NCBI GenBank assembly: GCA_003695015.1
Contig: RFJD01000186.1
Coordinates: 1 to 7,317 of the forward strand
Origin: Verrucomicrobiota bacterium
GTDB taxonomy: Bacteria > Verrucomicrobiota > Verrucomicrobiia > Limisphaerales > J093
DNA length: 7,317 bases
Direction: 5' to 3'
Shown here piece after piece: positions 1-6,456 of this stretch. Position 1 is the first letter of the stretch. The number at the start of each line of letters is the position of its first letter. Both the position numbers and the translations under genes were made by a program. The notes under the pieces were generated by a model. It was given only the letters and a program-made list of their open reading frames with translations. It made no database searches and was not told the origin of the DNA.

Positions 1-1017
1 CTGCTGAGCGCCGCCTTCGCCACCAACCAAGTCGTGGCGGTCAGCAACCACGTGGCCAAAACCACCGGCATTCATCTGCCGCTGACCGACCCGCAAAGCC
101 CGGTCGAGGTCGAGTTCCAACGCCTCTTGGAACAAGACCAGGACGCGCTGGACGATGCGGACCGATGGATTCGCGAGGAGGAGCAACTCGCCGCCCGCGG
201 CGCCGGCATGGGGTCCACCGCCCTACGCGCGCGCATCATGGAGCGCTTCAAGCCGGTCGAACAAGCCTACGAAGACTTCATCCGCCGCCACCCCGACCAC
301 GTCCGCGCGCGCCTCGCCTACGGCAGTTTCCTCAACGACACCGGCCGCGAGCGAGAGGCGGTCGCCCAATGGGAAAAGGCGCGGGAACTGGCGCCGAACA
401 ACCCGGCCGCCTGGAACAACCTGGCCAACTATTACGGCCACCGCGGGCCGGTCATGAAGGCCTTCCCCTATTACGAAAAGGCCATCCAGCTCAACCCGGC
501 CGAAGTCGTGTACCGGCGCAATCTGGCCGCCACCGTGTCGCTTTTCCGCCGCGACGCCCAAGAGTACTACAAGCTGCCGGACGACCAAGCCGTCCTCCGC
601 AAAGCGCTGGAACTCTACCGCCAAGCCCGCCAACTGGCGCCCCGGGACTTCACCCTGGCCACCGAGACCGCCCAGCTCTACTACATGCTCAAGCCGGTTC
701 CGCCCGACGACCCCGAAGCCGCCCGCCGGCTGCTGGCCGAGGCCATGGACGCTTGGAAGGCGGCCCTCGAGCTGGCTCCGCACGACCTGGCCCGCCAAGG
801 CGTTTACATCCACATGGTCCGCACCTGCCTCAACGCCGGCGACCTCGACCAGGCCCGCCAATACCTCGCCAAGGTCAACCACCCCGCCCTTGAACAACTC
901 CGCCAGCTCCAGGAACGCCGGCTCCAGCGGCTGGAACACCCGGATCAGGCCGATCCGTCCGATTCGTCTGATCCGTCGGATCCGCCGGATCCACCGGCCC
1001 CGGCCGGTCACCCCTGA
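1..1017 (+). CDS. TPR-repeat protein, probably exported, 5' end outside window
   Basis: The reading frame is open from base 1, so the true start most likely lies upstream. The GTG at 34 is only the first start-like codon inside the window. The first residues (LLSAAFATNQVVAVSN) look like the end of a secretion signal followed by the mature N-terminus, which is an inference. Counting residues from the GTG at 34, at least two clear tetratricopeptide repeats span about 87-156, with the typical W/LAY..G...A...(W/Y)EKA..L.P pattern (for example 'AVAQWEKARELAPNNPAAWNNLANYYGHRG', shown at 109-138). More degenerate helical repeats continue to about 280. TPR folds are protein-protein interaction scaffolds and no enzymatic motif is visible. 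I associate this architecture with conserved verrucomicrobial TPR proteins of unknown role. The C-terminus (about 304-322) is a low-complexity Asp/Pro/Ser tail encoded by nine-base tandem repeats. The stop codon lies inside the convergent methyltransferase gene. The family call is firm; the cellular role is unknown. Confidence 0.85.
   Translation: MLSAAFATNQVVAVSNHVAKTTGIHLPLTDPQSPVEVEFQRLLEQDQDALDDADRWIREEEQLAARGAGMGSTALRARIMERFKPVEQAYEDFIRRHPDHVRARLAYGSFLNDTGREREAVAQWEKARELAPNNPAAWNNLANYYGHRGPVMKAFPYYEKAIQLNPAEVVYRRNLAATVSLFRRDAQEYYKLPDDQAVLRKALELYRQARQLAPRDFTLATETAQLYYMLKPVPPDDPEAARRLLAEAMDAWKAALELAPHDLARQGVYIHMVRTCLNAGDLDQARQYLAKVNHPALEQLRQLQERRLQRLEHPDQADPSDSSDPSDPPDPPAPAGHP
943..996 (+). 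repeat. Six-copy 9-bp tandem repeat (GATCCGTCC type) inside a coding tail
   Basis: Six consecutive nine-base units can be read directly: GATCAGGCC, GATCCGTCC, GATTCGTCT, GATCCGTCG, GATCCGCCG and GATCCACCG. They are in frame with the TPR gene and encode DQA DPS DSS DPS DPP DPP, a disordered acidic/proline tail. Because the unit is a multiple of three, gain or loss of copies would not shift the frame. The array sits exactly at the convergent 3' ends of two genes, so it also lies just downstream of the stop codon of the opposing methyltransferase gene. Confidence 0.9.
993..1008. repeat. Inverted repeat at convergent gene ends
   Basis: ACCGGCC (993-999) and GGCCGGT (1002-1008) form a perfect inverted repeat separated by two bases. 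As a hairpin it would use a six-base-pair stem with a four-base loop. It lies at the overlap of the two convergent genes, so it could act as a bidirectional transcription stop. No T-run follows on either strand, so an intrinsic terminator is not supported; the short length also means chance is possible in such GC-rich DNA. Confidence 0.35.
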
Positions 1018-2033
1018 CGCCAGCAGCGGAACAGGTAGGCGCCCGGGTTGTGGAAGTCTTCGCAACCGAAGGCTTCCCGCAGAAAGGCCGCCAGGTTCAC
1101 CACCTGCACCGCAAAGCCCCGCCGCTCGAACCGGTCCCGCATTTCCTCGGCGCCCAGCGTGTTCCAGTGATACTCCTCGACCGGCCGGAACCGGGTCGGC
1201 TCGCCCTCCCGCATGTTGAAAAAGCCCAGGCACATCGCCCGGGCCGTCACCCGGCAAACCTCTCCCACCGCCGCCTCCAACCCCTCGGGCGATAGGTGCT
1301 CGAACAGGTCGTGGACGAAAAGCAGCTCGCAGCCGCGGTCCGGCGCCGGCAGGGCGAACACATTGCCGACCTCGAAACGCGCCTGCGGGAACAACGCACG
1401 GGCGTTGGCGATGTTCTTCTCGGACAGGTCCAGCCCGCGATAACGAAACAGCCGGTCCAGTCCGCAGGCGGCCAGAGCCCGGTAATCGTTGGCCGAACCG
1501 CAGGCCGGTTCGAGCAACTCCCACCCGGTGGGCTCGATCTCCGCCAGCCGTTCCCGCCACGCGGCCAGCATCGTGTTCATGGCCGGCTCCTCGGCCAACT
1601 TGGGCGGGTCGGTGCGTTCCAGGTGATCCAACAGCTTCTCCAACGCGCCGCGAACCAGGCGCGCCTCGTCGCCCGCTTCCGGCCCCACGGCCCACGCCTC
1701 TTGCAAATACGCCGGCAACGGCTCGCCCTCGGCGTTGTCGGCCCCCACGGCCAGGGCGTGCCGGACGGCCGCGAAATCCTCCGGGCCGGCGCCGGACTCG
1801 ACCTGCTTCACCAGCCAGCAACCCCCGAGCGCAAACCGCAGTTCCGCCTCCATCAACGCCAGCTCCCGGTCGCCGAGAATCGCCTCGATCAGAAAGTGCC
1901 GGGTCAGGACGCTGGCCGGGCTGAGGCGGGGATCCTCGACACTGGCCACCAGGTAATCCCGCAACCAGGCCGCCTCGTGCCGTTGCCAGGAACGGGCCAG
2001 CCGCTCGGTTTCCGCGCGCAAACGTGCGTCCAT
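1008..2033 (-). CDS. Class I SAM-dependent methyltransferase domain protein
   Basis: The predicted protein has 341 residues and should be cytoplasmic, since no signal or membrane segment is visible. The C-terminal half (about 170-340) has a methyltransferase-11-like Rossmann layout. A motif I region at 172-187 (LLEPACGSANDYRAL) is followed by an acidic residue after strand 2 (RGLDLS, D202), a motif II/III region (FEVGNVFALP, 220-229) and a strand-4 segment (ELLFVHDLFEHLSPEGL, 236-252). The first ~150 residues form a separate helical, Glu/Leu/Ala-rich region that I do not recognise. Motif I is atypical: 'PACGSANDY' replaces the common DLGCGxG, although the CGS core remains. The ATG at 2033 is preferred because the upstream extension to 2171 is Arg/Gly/Pro-rich and reads like non-coding sequence. 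No clear Shine-Dalgarno sequence precedes it. The gene is divergent from comM and convergent with the TPR gene. The methylated substrate cannot be inferred. Confidence 0.8.
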   Translation of the reverse strand: MDARLRAETERLARSWQRHEAAWLRDYLVASVEDPRLSPASVLTRHFLIEAILGDRELALMEAELRFALGGCWLVKQVESGAGPEDFAAVRHALAVGADNAEGEPLPAYLQEAWAVGPEAGDEARLVRGALEKLLDHLERTDPPKLAEEPAMNTMLAAWRERLAEIEPTGWELLEPACGSANDYRALAACGLDRLFRYRGLDLSEKNIANARALFPQARFEVGNVFALPAPDRGCELLFVHDLFEHLSPEGLEAAVGEVCRVTARAMCLGFFNMREGEPTRFRPVEEYHWNTLGAEEMRDRFERRGFAVQVVNLAAFLREAFGCEDFHNPGAYLFRCWRQG

Positions 2034-2037
2034 GTTC

Positions 2038-2069
2038 GGACCGGAGAGTGCCGCCCCGGGACCGGAAAG
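2038..2069. repeat. Pair of 11-bp direct repeats in the divergent promoter region
   Basis: GGACCGGAGAG (2038-2048) and GGACCGGAAAG (2059-2069) differ at one base and are spaced 21 bp apart, about two helical turns. They lie just upstream of the methyltransferase start, within the 149-bp gap shared with the divergent comM gene. They could be an operator pair, but short GC-rich repeats like this can arise by chance. No promoter boxes could be assigned with confidence in this gap. Confidence 0.35.
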
Positions 2070-2182
2070 GAAAGCGCGGCGGCCGCCGGCCCGACGGAAA
2101 CCCGCCGCGCCCCCGCCAACCGCCCGCCAGGGGCCAAAAATCGGTTGCCAGCCGGCGGGCCTTTCCGCCATTCCATTGGGCC

Positions 2183-3709
2183 ATGCTCGCCAGGGTTTGT
2201 TCCGCCGCCGTGCAGGGCATCGAAGCCTTCGCGGTCGAGGTCGAGGTCAACGCCGGTTGGGGCGACACCACCATCGTGGTGGTCGGGCTGCCGGACGCCG
2301 CGGTGAAGGAATCGCGCGACCGGGTCACGACGGCCCTGAGCAACTCCGGCTTCAAGGTCCCCATGGGCCGCACCACCATCAACCTCGCCCCCGCCGACAT
2401 CCGCAAGGAGGGCCCCAGCTTCGACCTCCCCATCGCCCTGGGCATGCTCGCCGCCAGCGAACAAATGCGCCCCGACGAACTGGACGCCTTCCTCATCGTC
2501 GGCGAACTGGCCCTCAACGGCGCCGTCCGCCCCGTTCGCGGCGTCCTGCCCATCGCCCTCCGCGCCAAAGCCGACGGCCGCTCCGGCCTCATCGTGCCCG
2601 CCGCCAACGCCCCCGAAGCCGCCGTCGTCGAGGGGCTCAACGTCATCCCCGTCGCCAACCTCCGCGAAGCCGTCGCCTTCCTCGAAGGCGACCTGCCCAT
2701 CGCCCCGGTCCGCGTGGACCCGGCCCGCCTGTTCGAGGAACCCGGCGAGGAGGAACCGGACTTCGCCGAGGTCAAGGGCCAGGAAACGGTCAAGCGCGCC
2801 TTGGAAATCGCCGCGGCCGGCGGACACAACGTCCTGCTCATCGGCCCGCCCGGCACCGGCAAATCGATGCTGGCGCGGCGGTTGCCGGGCATCCTGCCGC
2901 CGTTGACCCTGCAGGAGGCGCTCGAAACCACCAAGATCCACAGCATCGTCGGCCTGCTCCGCCCCGGCCAAGCGCTGGTCACCCGCCGACCCTTCCGCGC
3001 GCCCCATCACACCGCCAGCGACGCCGGTCTGCTGGGCGGCTCGATGCACCCCACCCCCGGCGAAATTTCCCTCGCCCACAACGGCGTGCTGTTCCTCGAC
3101 GAGTTGCCGGAGTTCAAACGCTCCGTCCTCGAAACCCTCCGCCAGCCGCTCGAGGAAGGCCGCGTGACGATCTCCCGCGCCGCCGGCACCGTCACCTTCC
3201 CCGCCTCCTTCATGCTCGTCGCGGCCATGAATCCGACCCCCGACGGCAAGATGCCCGGCGAATCCCGTTGTTCCCCCCGCGAAATCCAGAACTATCTCGG
3301 GCGCATTTCCGGACCGTTGCTGGACCGGATCGACCTCCACGTCGAGGTGCCGGCGGTCAAGTTCCGCGAAATGGCCGCCGGTCAACCCGGCGAACCCTCG
3401 GCCGCCATCCGCCAACGCGTCATCGCCGCCCGCCAGCGCCAATGGCGCCGCTTCGCCCGCCGCCCCGGCGTCCATTGCAACGCCCGCATGACCCCGCGCG
3501 ACCTGAAGGCCTTTTGCGCGCTGGACGACGCCGCCTTGGAAATGCTCCGCATGGCCATGAACGAACTCGGCCTGAGCGCCCGCGCCTACGACCGCATCCT
3601 CAAGGTCGCCAGGACCATCGCCGACCTCGCCGGCGCGGACCGCATCACCGCCGAGCACGTCGCCGAAGCCGTCCAGTACCGCAGCCTCGACCGCCAGCTC
3701 TGGGGTTGA
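2183..3709 (+). CDS. comM: ComM/YifB-family Mg-chelatase-like AAA+ ATPase
   Basis: The protein has 508 residues, the usual length for ComM (E. coli YifB is about 506). The N-terminal ChlI/Lon-protease-like domain covers about 20-140 (VNAGWGDTTIVVVGLPDAAVKESRDRV region). The Mg-chelatase AAA+ domain follows, with Walker A GPPGTGKS at 221-228, Walker B VLFLDEL at 302-308, sensor 1 at AAMN (347-350) and an arginine in GPLLDRIDLHVEV (R382). The Mg-chelatase C-terminal domain covers about 408-503, with the AYDRILKVARTIADL helix at 468-482. ATG 2183 is chosen because MLARVCSAAVQGIEA matches the family's usual start, while the frame upstream is Arg/Pro-rich. In naturally competent bacteria ComM is a hexameric helicase that promotes branch migration during integration of transformed DNA, but the family is also widespread in species not known to be competent. 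Where many homologues have a Cys-Pro-Cys-Gly cluster after the sensor-1 Asn, this protein has PTPDGKMPGESRCSP (351-365). No clear ribosome binding site is visible. Confidence 0.95.
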   Translation: MLARVCSAAVQGIEAFAVEVEVNAGWGDTTIVVVGLPDAAVKESRDRVTTALSNSGFKVPMGRTTINLAPADIRKEGPSFDLPIALGMLAASEQMRPDELDAFLIVGELALNGAVRPVRGVLPIALRAKADGRSGLIVPAANAPEAAVVEGLNVIPVANLREAVAFLEGDLPIAPVRVDPARLFEEPGEEEPDFAEVKGQETVKRALEIAAAGGHNVLLIGPPGTGKSMLARRLPGILPPLTLQEALETTKIHSIVGLLRPGQALVTRRPFRAPHHTASDAGLLGGSMHPTPGEISLAHNGVLFLDELPEFKRSVLETLRQPLEEGRVTISRAAGTVTFPASFMLVAAMNPTPDGKMPGESRCSPREIQNYLGRISGPLLDRIDLHVEVPAVKFREMAAGQPGEPSAAIRQRVIAARQRQWRRFARRPGVHCNARMTPRDLKAFCALDDAALEMLRMAMNELGLSARAYDRILKVARTIADLAGADRITAEHVAEAVQYRSLDRQLWG

Positions 3710-3734
3710 GCCGGGCCCGGATCGAGCCCGGTTC
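3708..3734 (+). terminator. Hairpin overlapping the comM stop codon
   Basis: GAGCCGGGC (3708-3716) can pair with GCCCGGTTC (3726-3734) as a nine-base-pair RNA stem with one G-U pair and a nine-base loop. It begins within the comM stop codon. No T-run follows, so on its own it is more likely an mRNA 3'-end stabiliser or a weak stop than a true intrinsic terminator. Confidence 0.35.
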
Positions 3735-3769
3735 CCACCGCCGGCGCGCCATCCCCCTCCGACGACGCG

Positions 3770-3794
3770 CCGCCGCGCGGCGACGGCGGGTTTT
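3770..3794 (+). terminator. Candidate Rho-independent terminator after comM
   Basis: CCGCCG (3770-3775) pairs with CGGCGG (3784-3789) around an eight-base loop, and the stem is followed by G and then TTTT (3791-3794). An alternative fold uses the overlapping 12-bp palindrome CGCCGCGCGGCG (3771-3782). The position, 60 bp after comM and about 120 bp before the next gene, fits termination of comM transcription. The T-run is short, so confidence is moderate. Confidence 0.45.
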
Positions 3795-3917
3795 CCGCGT
3801 TGCCCCCGCGGCCGCCTCCTCCTACAGTCGGCCCCACGCGCCTGTTGTCGTCCCCGGCGGGCTCCGTCGTGGGCCGGTCCAACAGCGTTCGTGGCAACCA
3901 CCAACGACGAGACGAAC

Positions 3918-5306
3918 ATGAAGAAACCGAATCGAGCCACCACCTCCAGTGCCTTCACCTCCGGCCGGAGCGCTCTTGGCCGGCGGCGCTTCCTCCAAAC
4001 AGTGGGATTGGCCGGAACCGGCAGCCTCATCCTGCCCAAGGGCACGCTCTTCGGCGCCAACGCCCCGAACAACAAGCTCAACATCGCCCTCATCGGTGTC
4101 TGGGGCCGCGCCATGGCCCATTACAACGCCCTCGCTGGCGAAAATGTCGTCGCCCTCTGCGACGTGGACGAAAAACACCTCGCCGTCGCCGCCCAGAAGT
4201 TCCCCGACGCCAAACACTACGTGGACTGGCGCAAGTGCCTCGACCAAAAGGACCTCGACGCCGTCGTCTGCTGCACCACCGACCACACCCACGCGTTTGT
4301 GGCCAACTGGGCCATGAACCGCGACCTCCACGTCTATTGCGAGAAGCCGCTGGCCAACAGCGTCGAGGAAGCCCGCATCGTCCGCGCCACCTACCTCAAG
4401 AAACGCCACAAGCTGGCCACCCAAGTCGGCACCCAGCGCCACGCCTTCCCCAACTTCAACCGGGTCCGCGAACTGGTCCGCGACGGCGCCATCGGCCGCC
4501 TCGAGTACGTCTCCGCTTGGGGCACCCGCAAAATCCCCAAGCCCGGCTACCTGCCCGCCGCGGGCGATCCGCCCCCGCACCTGCATTACGACCTGTGGAT
4601 CGGCCCCTCGCCGTGGCACCCTTACAACCCCGAGTACTTCTCCGGCAGACCCGGCGGCAATTGCCTCCACTGGAACATGTACTGGGACTTCGGCACCGGC
4701 CAGGTCGGCGACATGGGCAGCCACACCATGGACCTCGCATGGAACGCCCTCGACGCCGACCTCCCCACCACCGCCGTCGCCAAGGGCGATCCCTTCAACC
4801 CCGAGGTCAGCCCCGTCGGCCTCGAAATGACCTGGGACATCCCCGCCAACGACTGGCGTCCGGCCATCAAGCTCTCCTGGTTCCAAGGCGGCCGGATGCC
4901 CGATTCGCCCATGCGAGCCATCGACCTCTGGAAAGTCGGCCACGGCGCCATGTTCGAAGGCGACAAGGGCACGCTCATTTCCGGCTTCAACAACCGCATC
5001 CTCGTCCCCTTGGGCGATGACGCCGACTTCACCTACTACCGCCCGCGCACCAAGGAAACCCTCCTGCCGCCCTTGGGGAGCTTCCAGGGCGAGTGGCTCA
5101 ACGCCTGCAAAGGCAGTCTCAAAACGAGCTGCAACTTCGACTACGCCGGCAAGATGATCGAAATGATGATGCTCGGCTTGGTGGCCTACCGCACCGGACT
5201 CAAGCTCCAATACGACGGCGCCACCGGCCGCATCACCCCGCGCAAGGCGGAAAACGACCTGCTCTACCGCCGGAAGTATCGCGAAGGCTGGACCCTCAAC
5301 GGCTGA
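3918..5306 (+). CDS. Tat-signal Gfo/Idh/MocA family oxidoreductase, exported
   Basis: The 462-residue protein begins with a twin-arginine signal: a polar N-region, RRRFLQ at 22-27, then a hydrophobic stretch to about 40, implying folded export by the Tat system with its dinucleotide cofactor bound. A Rossmann domain follows: strand and loop LNIALIGVWGRAM (54-66), acidic CDVDEKH (81-87), and the family EKP motif in CEKPLANSVEEA (141-152). The C-terminal substrate domain contains WDFGTGQVGDMGSHTMD (256-272), the usual site of the catalytic Asp/His pair (D265, H269 as candidates). The glycine loop is GVWGRA rather than the more common GxGGRG. ATG 3918 gives a normal Tat N-region; an in-frame GTG at 3891 would add only nine residues and has no ribosome binding site. 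Verrucomicrobiota and Planctomycetes carry many such paralogues, linked to sugar or polyol breakdown, but the substrate cannot be read here. It probably starts a cluster with the next two genes. Confidence 0.92.
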   Translation: MKKPNRATTSSAFTSGRSALGRRRFLQTVGLAGTGSLILPKGTLFGANAPNNKLNIALIGVWGRAMAHYNALAGENVVALCDVDEKHLAVAAQKFPDAKHYVDWRKCLDQKDLDAVVCCTTDHTHAFVANWAMNRDLHVYCEKPLANSVEEARIVRATYLKKRHKLATQVGTQRHAFPNFNRVRELVRDGAIGRLEYVSAWGTRKIPKPGYLPAAGDPPPHLHYDLWIGPSPWHPYNPEYFSGRPGGNCLHWNMYWDFGTGQVGDMGSHTMDLAWNALDADLPTTAVAKGDPFNPEVSPVGLEMTWDIPANDWRPAIKLSWFQGGRMPDSPMRAIDLWKVGHGAMFEGDKGTLISGFNNRILVPLGDDADFTYYRPRTKETLLPPLGSFQGEWLNACKGSLKTSCNFDYAGKMIEMMMLGLVAYRTGLKLQYDGATGRITPRKAENDLLYRRKYREGWTLNG

Positions 5307-5314
5307 GTTTCACC

Positions 5315-5363
5315 CCGGTCCCCGGCCCGGCGGGCGCACGCCGGCCCCCGGCCGGGCGACCGG
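5315..5363 (+). other. Large GC-rich inverted repeat between the two oxidoreductase genes
   Basis: CCGGTC (5315-5320) pairs with GACCGG (5358-5363), and the adjacent CCCGGCC (5321-5327) pairs with GGCCGGG (5350-5356). This gives 13 base pairs with a single bulged C at 5357. An inner CGGCG (5328-5332) / CGCCG (5339-5343) pairing can extend the structure. The hairpin starts eight bases after the stop codon of the exported oxidoreductase gene. No T-run follows, so it fits an mRNA stability element, attenuator or processing site better than a classical terminator. Its 3' arm overlaps the first copy of the direct repeat at 5359. Confidence 0.6.
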
Positions 5364-5393
5364 TTCCTCCACATCACAACCGGTTCCTGCACA
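5359..5393 (+). promoter_or_regulatory. Two 15-bp direct repeats at 20-bp spacing, possible operator
   Basis: ACCGGTTCCTCCACA (5359-5373) and ACCGGTTCCTGCACA (5379-5393) match at 14 of 15 bases, and their starts are exactly 20 bp apart, close to two turns of the helix. The second copy ends 13 bp before the start codon of the cytoplasmic oxidoreductase. Each copy contains the palindrome ACCGGT. Such phasing is typical of sites bound by cooperating regulator molecules on one face of DNA. The regulator is unknown, and a local duplication without function remains possible. Confidence 0.45.
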
Positions 5394-5406
5394 AAGAAAA
5401 CAAGTC

Positions 5407-6435
5407 ATGGTCAACGTTGGTGTCATCGGTCTGGGCTTCATGGGGCTGACCCATCTGAAGGCTTATCAACAAGTGCCCGGCGCCCGCCTGGTGGCGGTTT
5501 GCGACGCCGTCCGGCTGCCCGAGGACGGCAACCTCCAGGGAGTCGCCGGCAACATCGCCAGCCACAACGGCGTCCACCTGGACATGAGCCAGGTCAAGGG
5601 CTACCGCGATTACCACGACATGCTGGCCAATCCCGACGTGCAACTGGTGGACATCTGCGTCCCGACCCCCCTGCACGCCCCGATGTCCCTGGACGCCCTG
5701 GCCGCCGGCAAACACGTCATCTGCGAAAAACCCCTGGCCCGCGACACCGCCACCTGCCGCAAGATCGTCGAAGCCGCCGCCGCGGCCTCGACCTTCTTCA
5801 TGCCGGCCATGTGCCTGCGGTTCTGGCCCGAATGGTCCTGGCTGAAGGACGCCATCGAGTCCGGACGCTACGGCCGCGTCCTGAGCGCCACCTTCGAGCG
5901 GCTCAGCGAACCGCCCGGCTGGAGCCAAGGTTCCTACTTCAAGGGCAGCGAATCCGGCGGCGCCCTCTTGGACATGCACATCCACGACACCGACTTCGTC
6001 CAGTTCTGCTTCGGCCGGCCCAAGTCCGTCTTCGCCACCGGCCAGAGCCGCTTCAGCGGTGCGGTCGATCACGTCAACACCATCTACGAGGTCGAAGGCG
6101 GCGCCAGTGTCACCGCCGAGGGAAGCTGGCTCATGCACAAGGGCTTCGGCTTCAAGATGGGCTTCCGCGTCAACTTCGAGGAAGCCACCGCCATCCACGA
6201 CAGCACCCGCCCCGACGCCTCCCTCGTTCTCTACCGCGAGGGCGGGGAACCCAGGATCATCCAACCGCCCGGCGGCGACGGCTACATCGGCGAGCTGGCC
6301 TACATGATCGAGTGCATCGAACAGGGCCGCGCCCCGTCGATCGTCACCGCCGAGGACGGCATGGCGGCGGTCGCCATCTGCGAGGCCGAGGAACGCTCCG
6401 TGGCCTCGCGCCGGCCCGAACCGGTCGTCATCTGA
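5407..6435 (+). CDS. Gfo/Idh/MocA family oxidoreductase, cytoplasmic
   Basis: The 342-residue protein is a typical length for the family and has no signal peptide. The N-terminal NAD(P)-binding Rossmann fold shows VGVIGLGFMG (4-13) with the GxGxxG loop (G8, G10, G13), an acidic CDA (32-34) and VDICVPTPLHAPMSLDAL (81-98). The EKP motif lies in VICEKPLARD (104-113; E107, K108, P109). The C-terminal alpha/beta substrate domain carries GGALLDMHIHDTDFVQ (184-199), where D189, H191, H193 and D194 are catalytic-site candidates. Between the acidic residue and the YRDYHDML segment (66-73) the chain is about 15-20 residues longer than in many relatives (LPEDGNLQGVAGNIASHNG region), which suggests a specific subfamily. 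Members oxidise or reduce sugars, inositols or their derivatives; which one applies here is unknown. ATG 5407 is well placed at the start of the first strand, but only a weak purine stretch precedes it. It probably shares a pathway with the exported homologue upstream and a transcript with the gene 21 bp downstream. Confidence 0.93.
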   Translation: MVNVGVIGLGFMGLTHLKAYQQVPGARLVAVCDAVRLPEDGNLQGVAGNIASHNGVHLDMSQVKGYRDYHDMLANPDVQLVDICVPTPLHAPMSLDALAAGKHVICEKPLARDTATCRKIVEAAAAASTFFMPAMCLRFWPEWSWLKDAIESGRYGRVLSATFERLSEPPGWSQGSYFKGSESGGALLDMHIHDTDFVQFCFGRPKSVFATGQSRFSGAVDHVNTIYEVEGGASVTAEGSWLMHKGFGFKMGFRVNFEEATAIHDSTRPDASLVLYREGGEPRIIQPPGGDGYIGELAYMIECIEQGRAPSIVTAEDGMAAVAICEAEERSVASRRPEPVVI

Positions 6436-6456
6436 ACCCGCGAAGGCAGGGCGCCG

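Noticed and set aside
943..996. Tandem units considered as a CRISPR-like array
   Set aside because: The units are 9 bp, contiguous and without spacers, and they are translated within a gene.
223..2982. A 919-codon open frame on the - strand
   Set aside because: It runs antisense to the TPR and comM genes and shares the methyltransferase strand only in a different frame. Its composition is Arg/Gly/Ala-rich with no family motif, as expected from GC-biased codons of the real genes.
2032..3921. A 629-codon + strand open frame overlapping comM
   Set aside because: It is almost pure Arg/Pro/His, the typical frame-shifted reading of a GC-rich gene, and has no domain.
1904..4114. A 736-codon open frame on the - strand opposite comM
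   Set aside because: The Gly/Ala/Val/Asp-rich, repetitive composition is the mirror of comM codons. comM itself has intact catalytic motifs and correct length.
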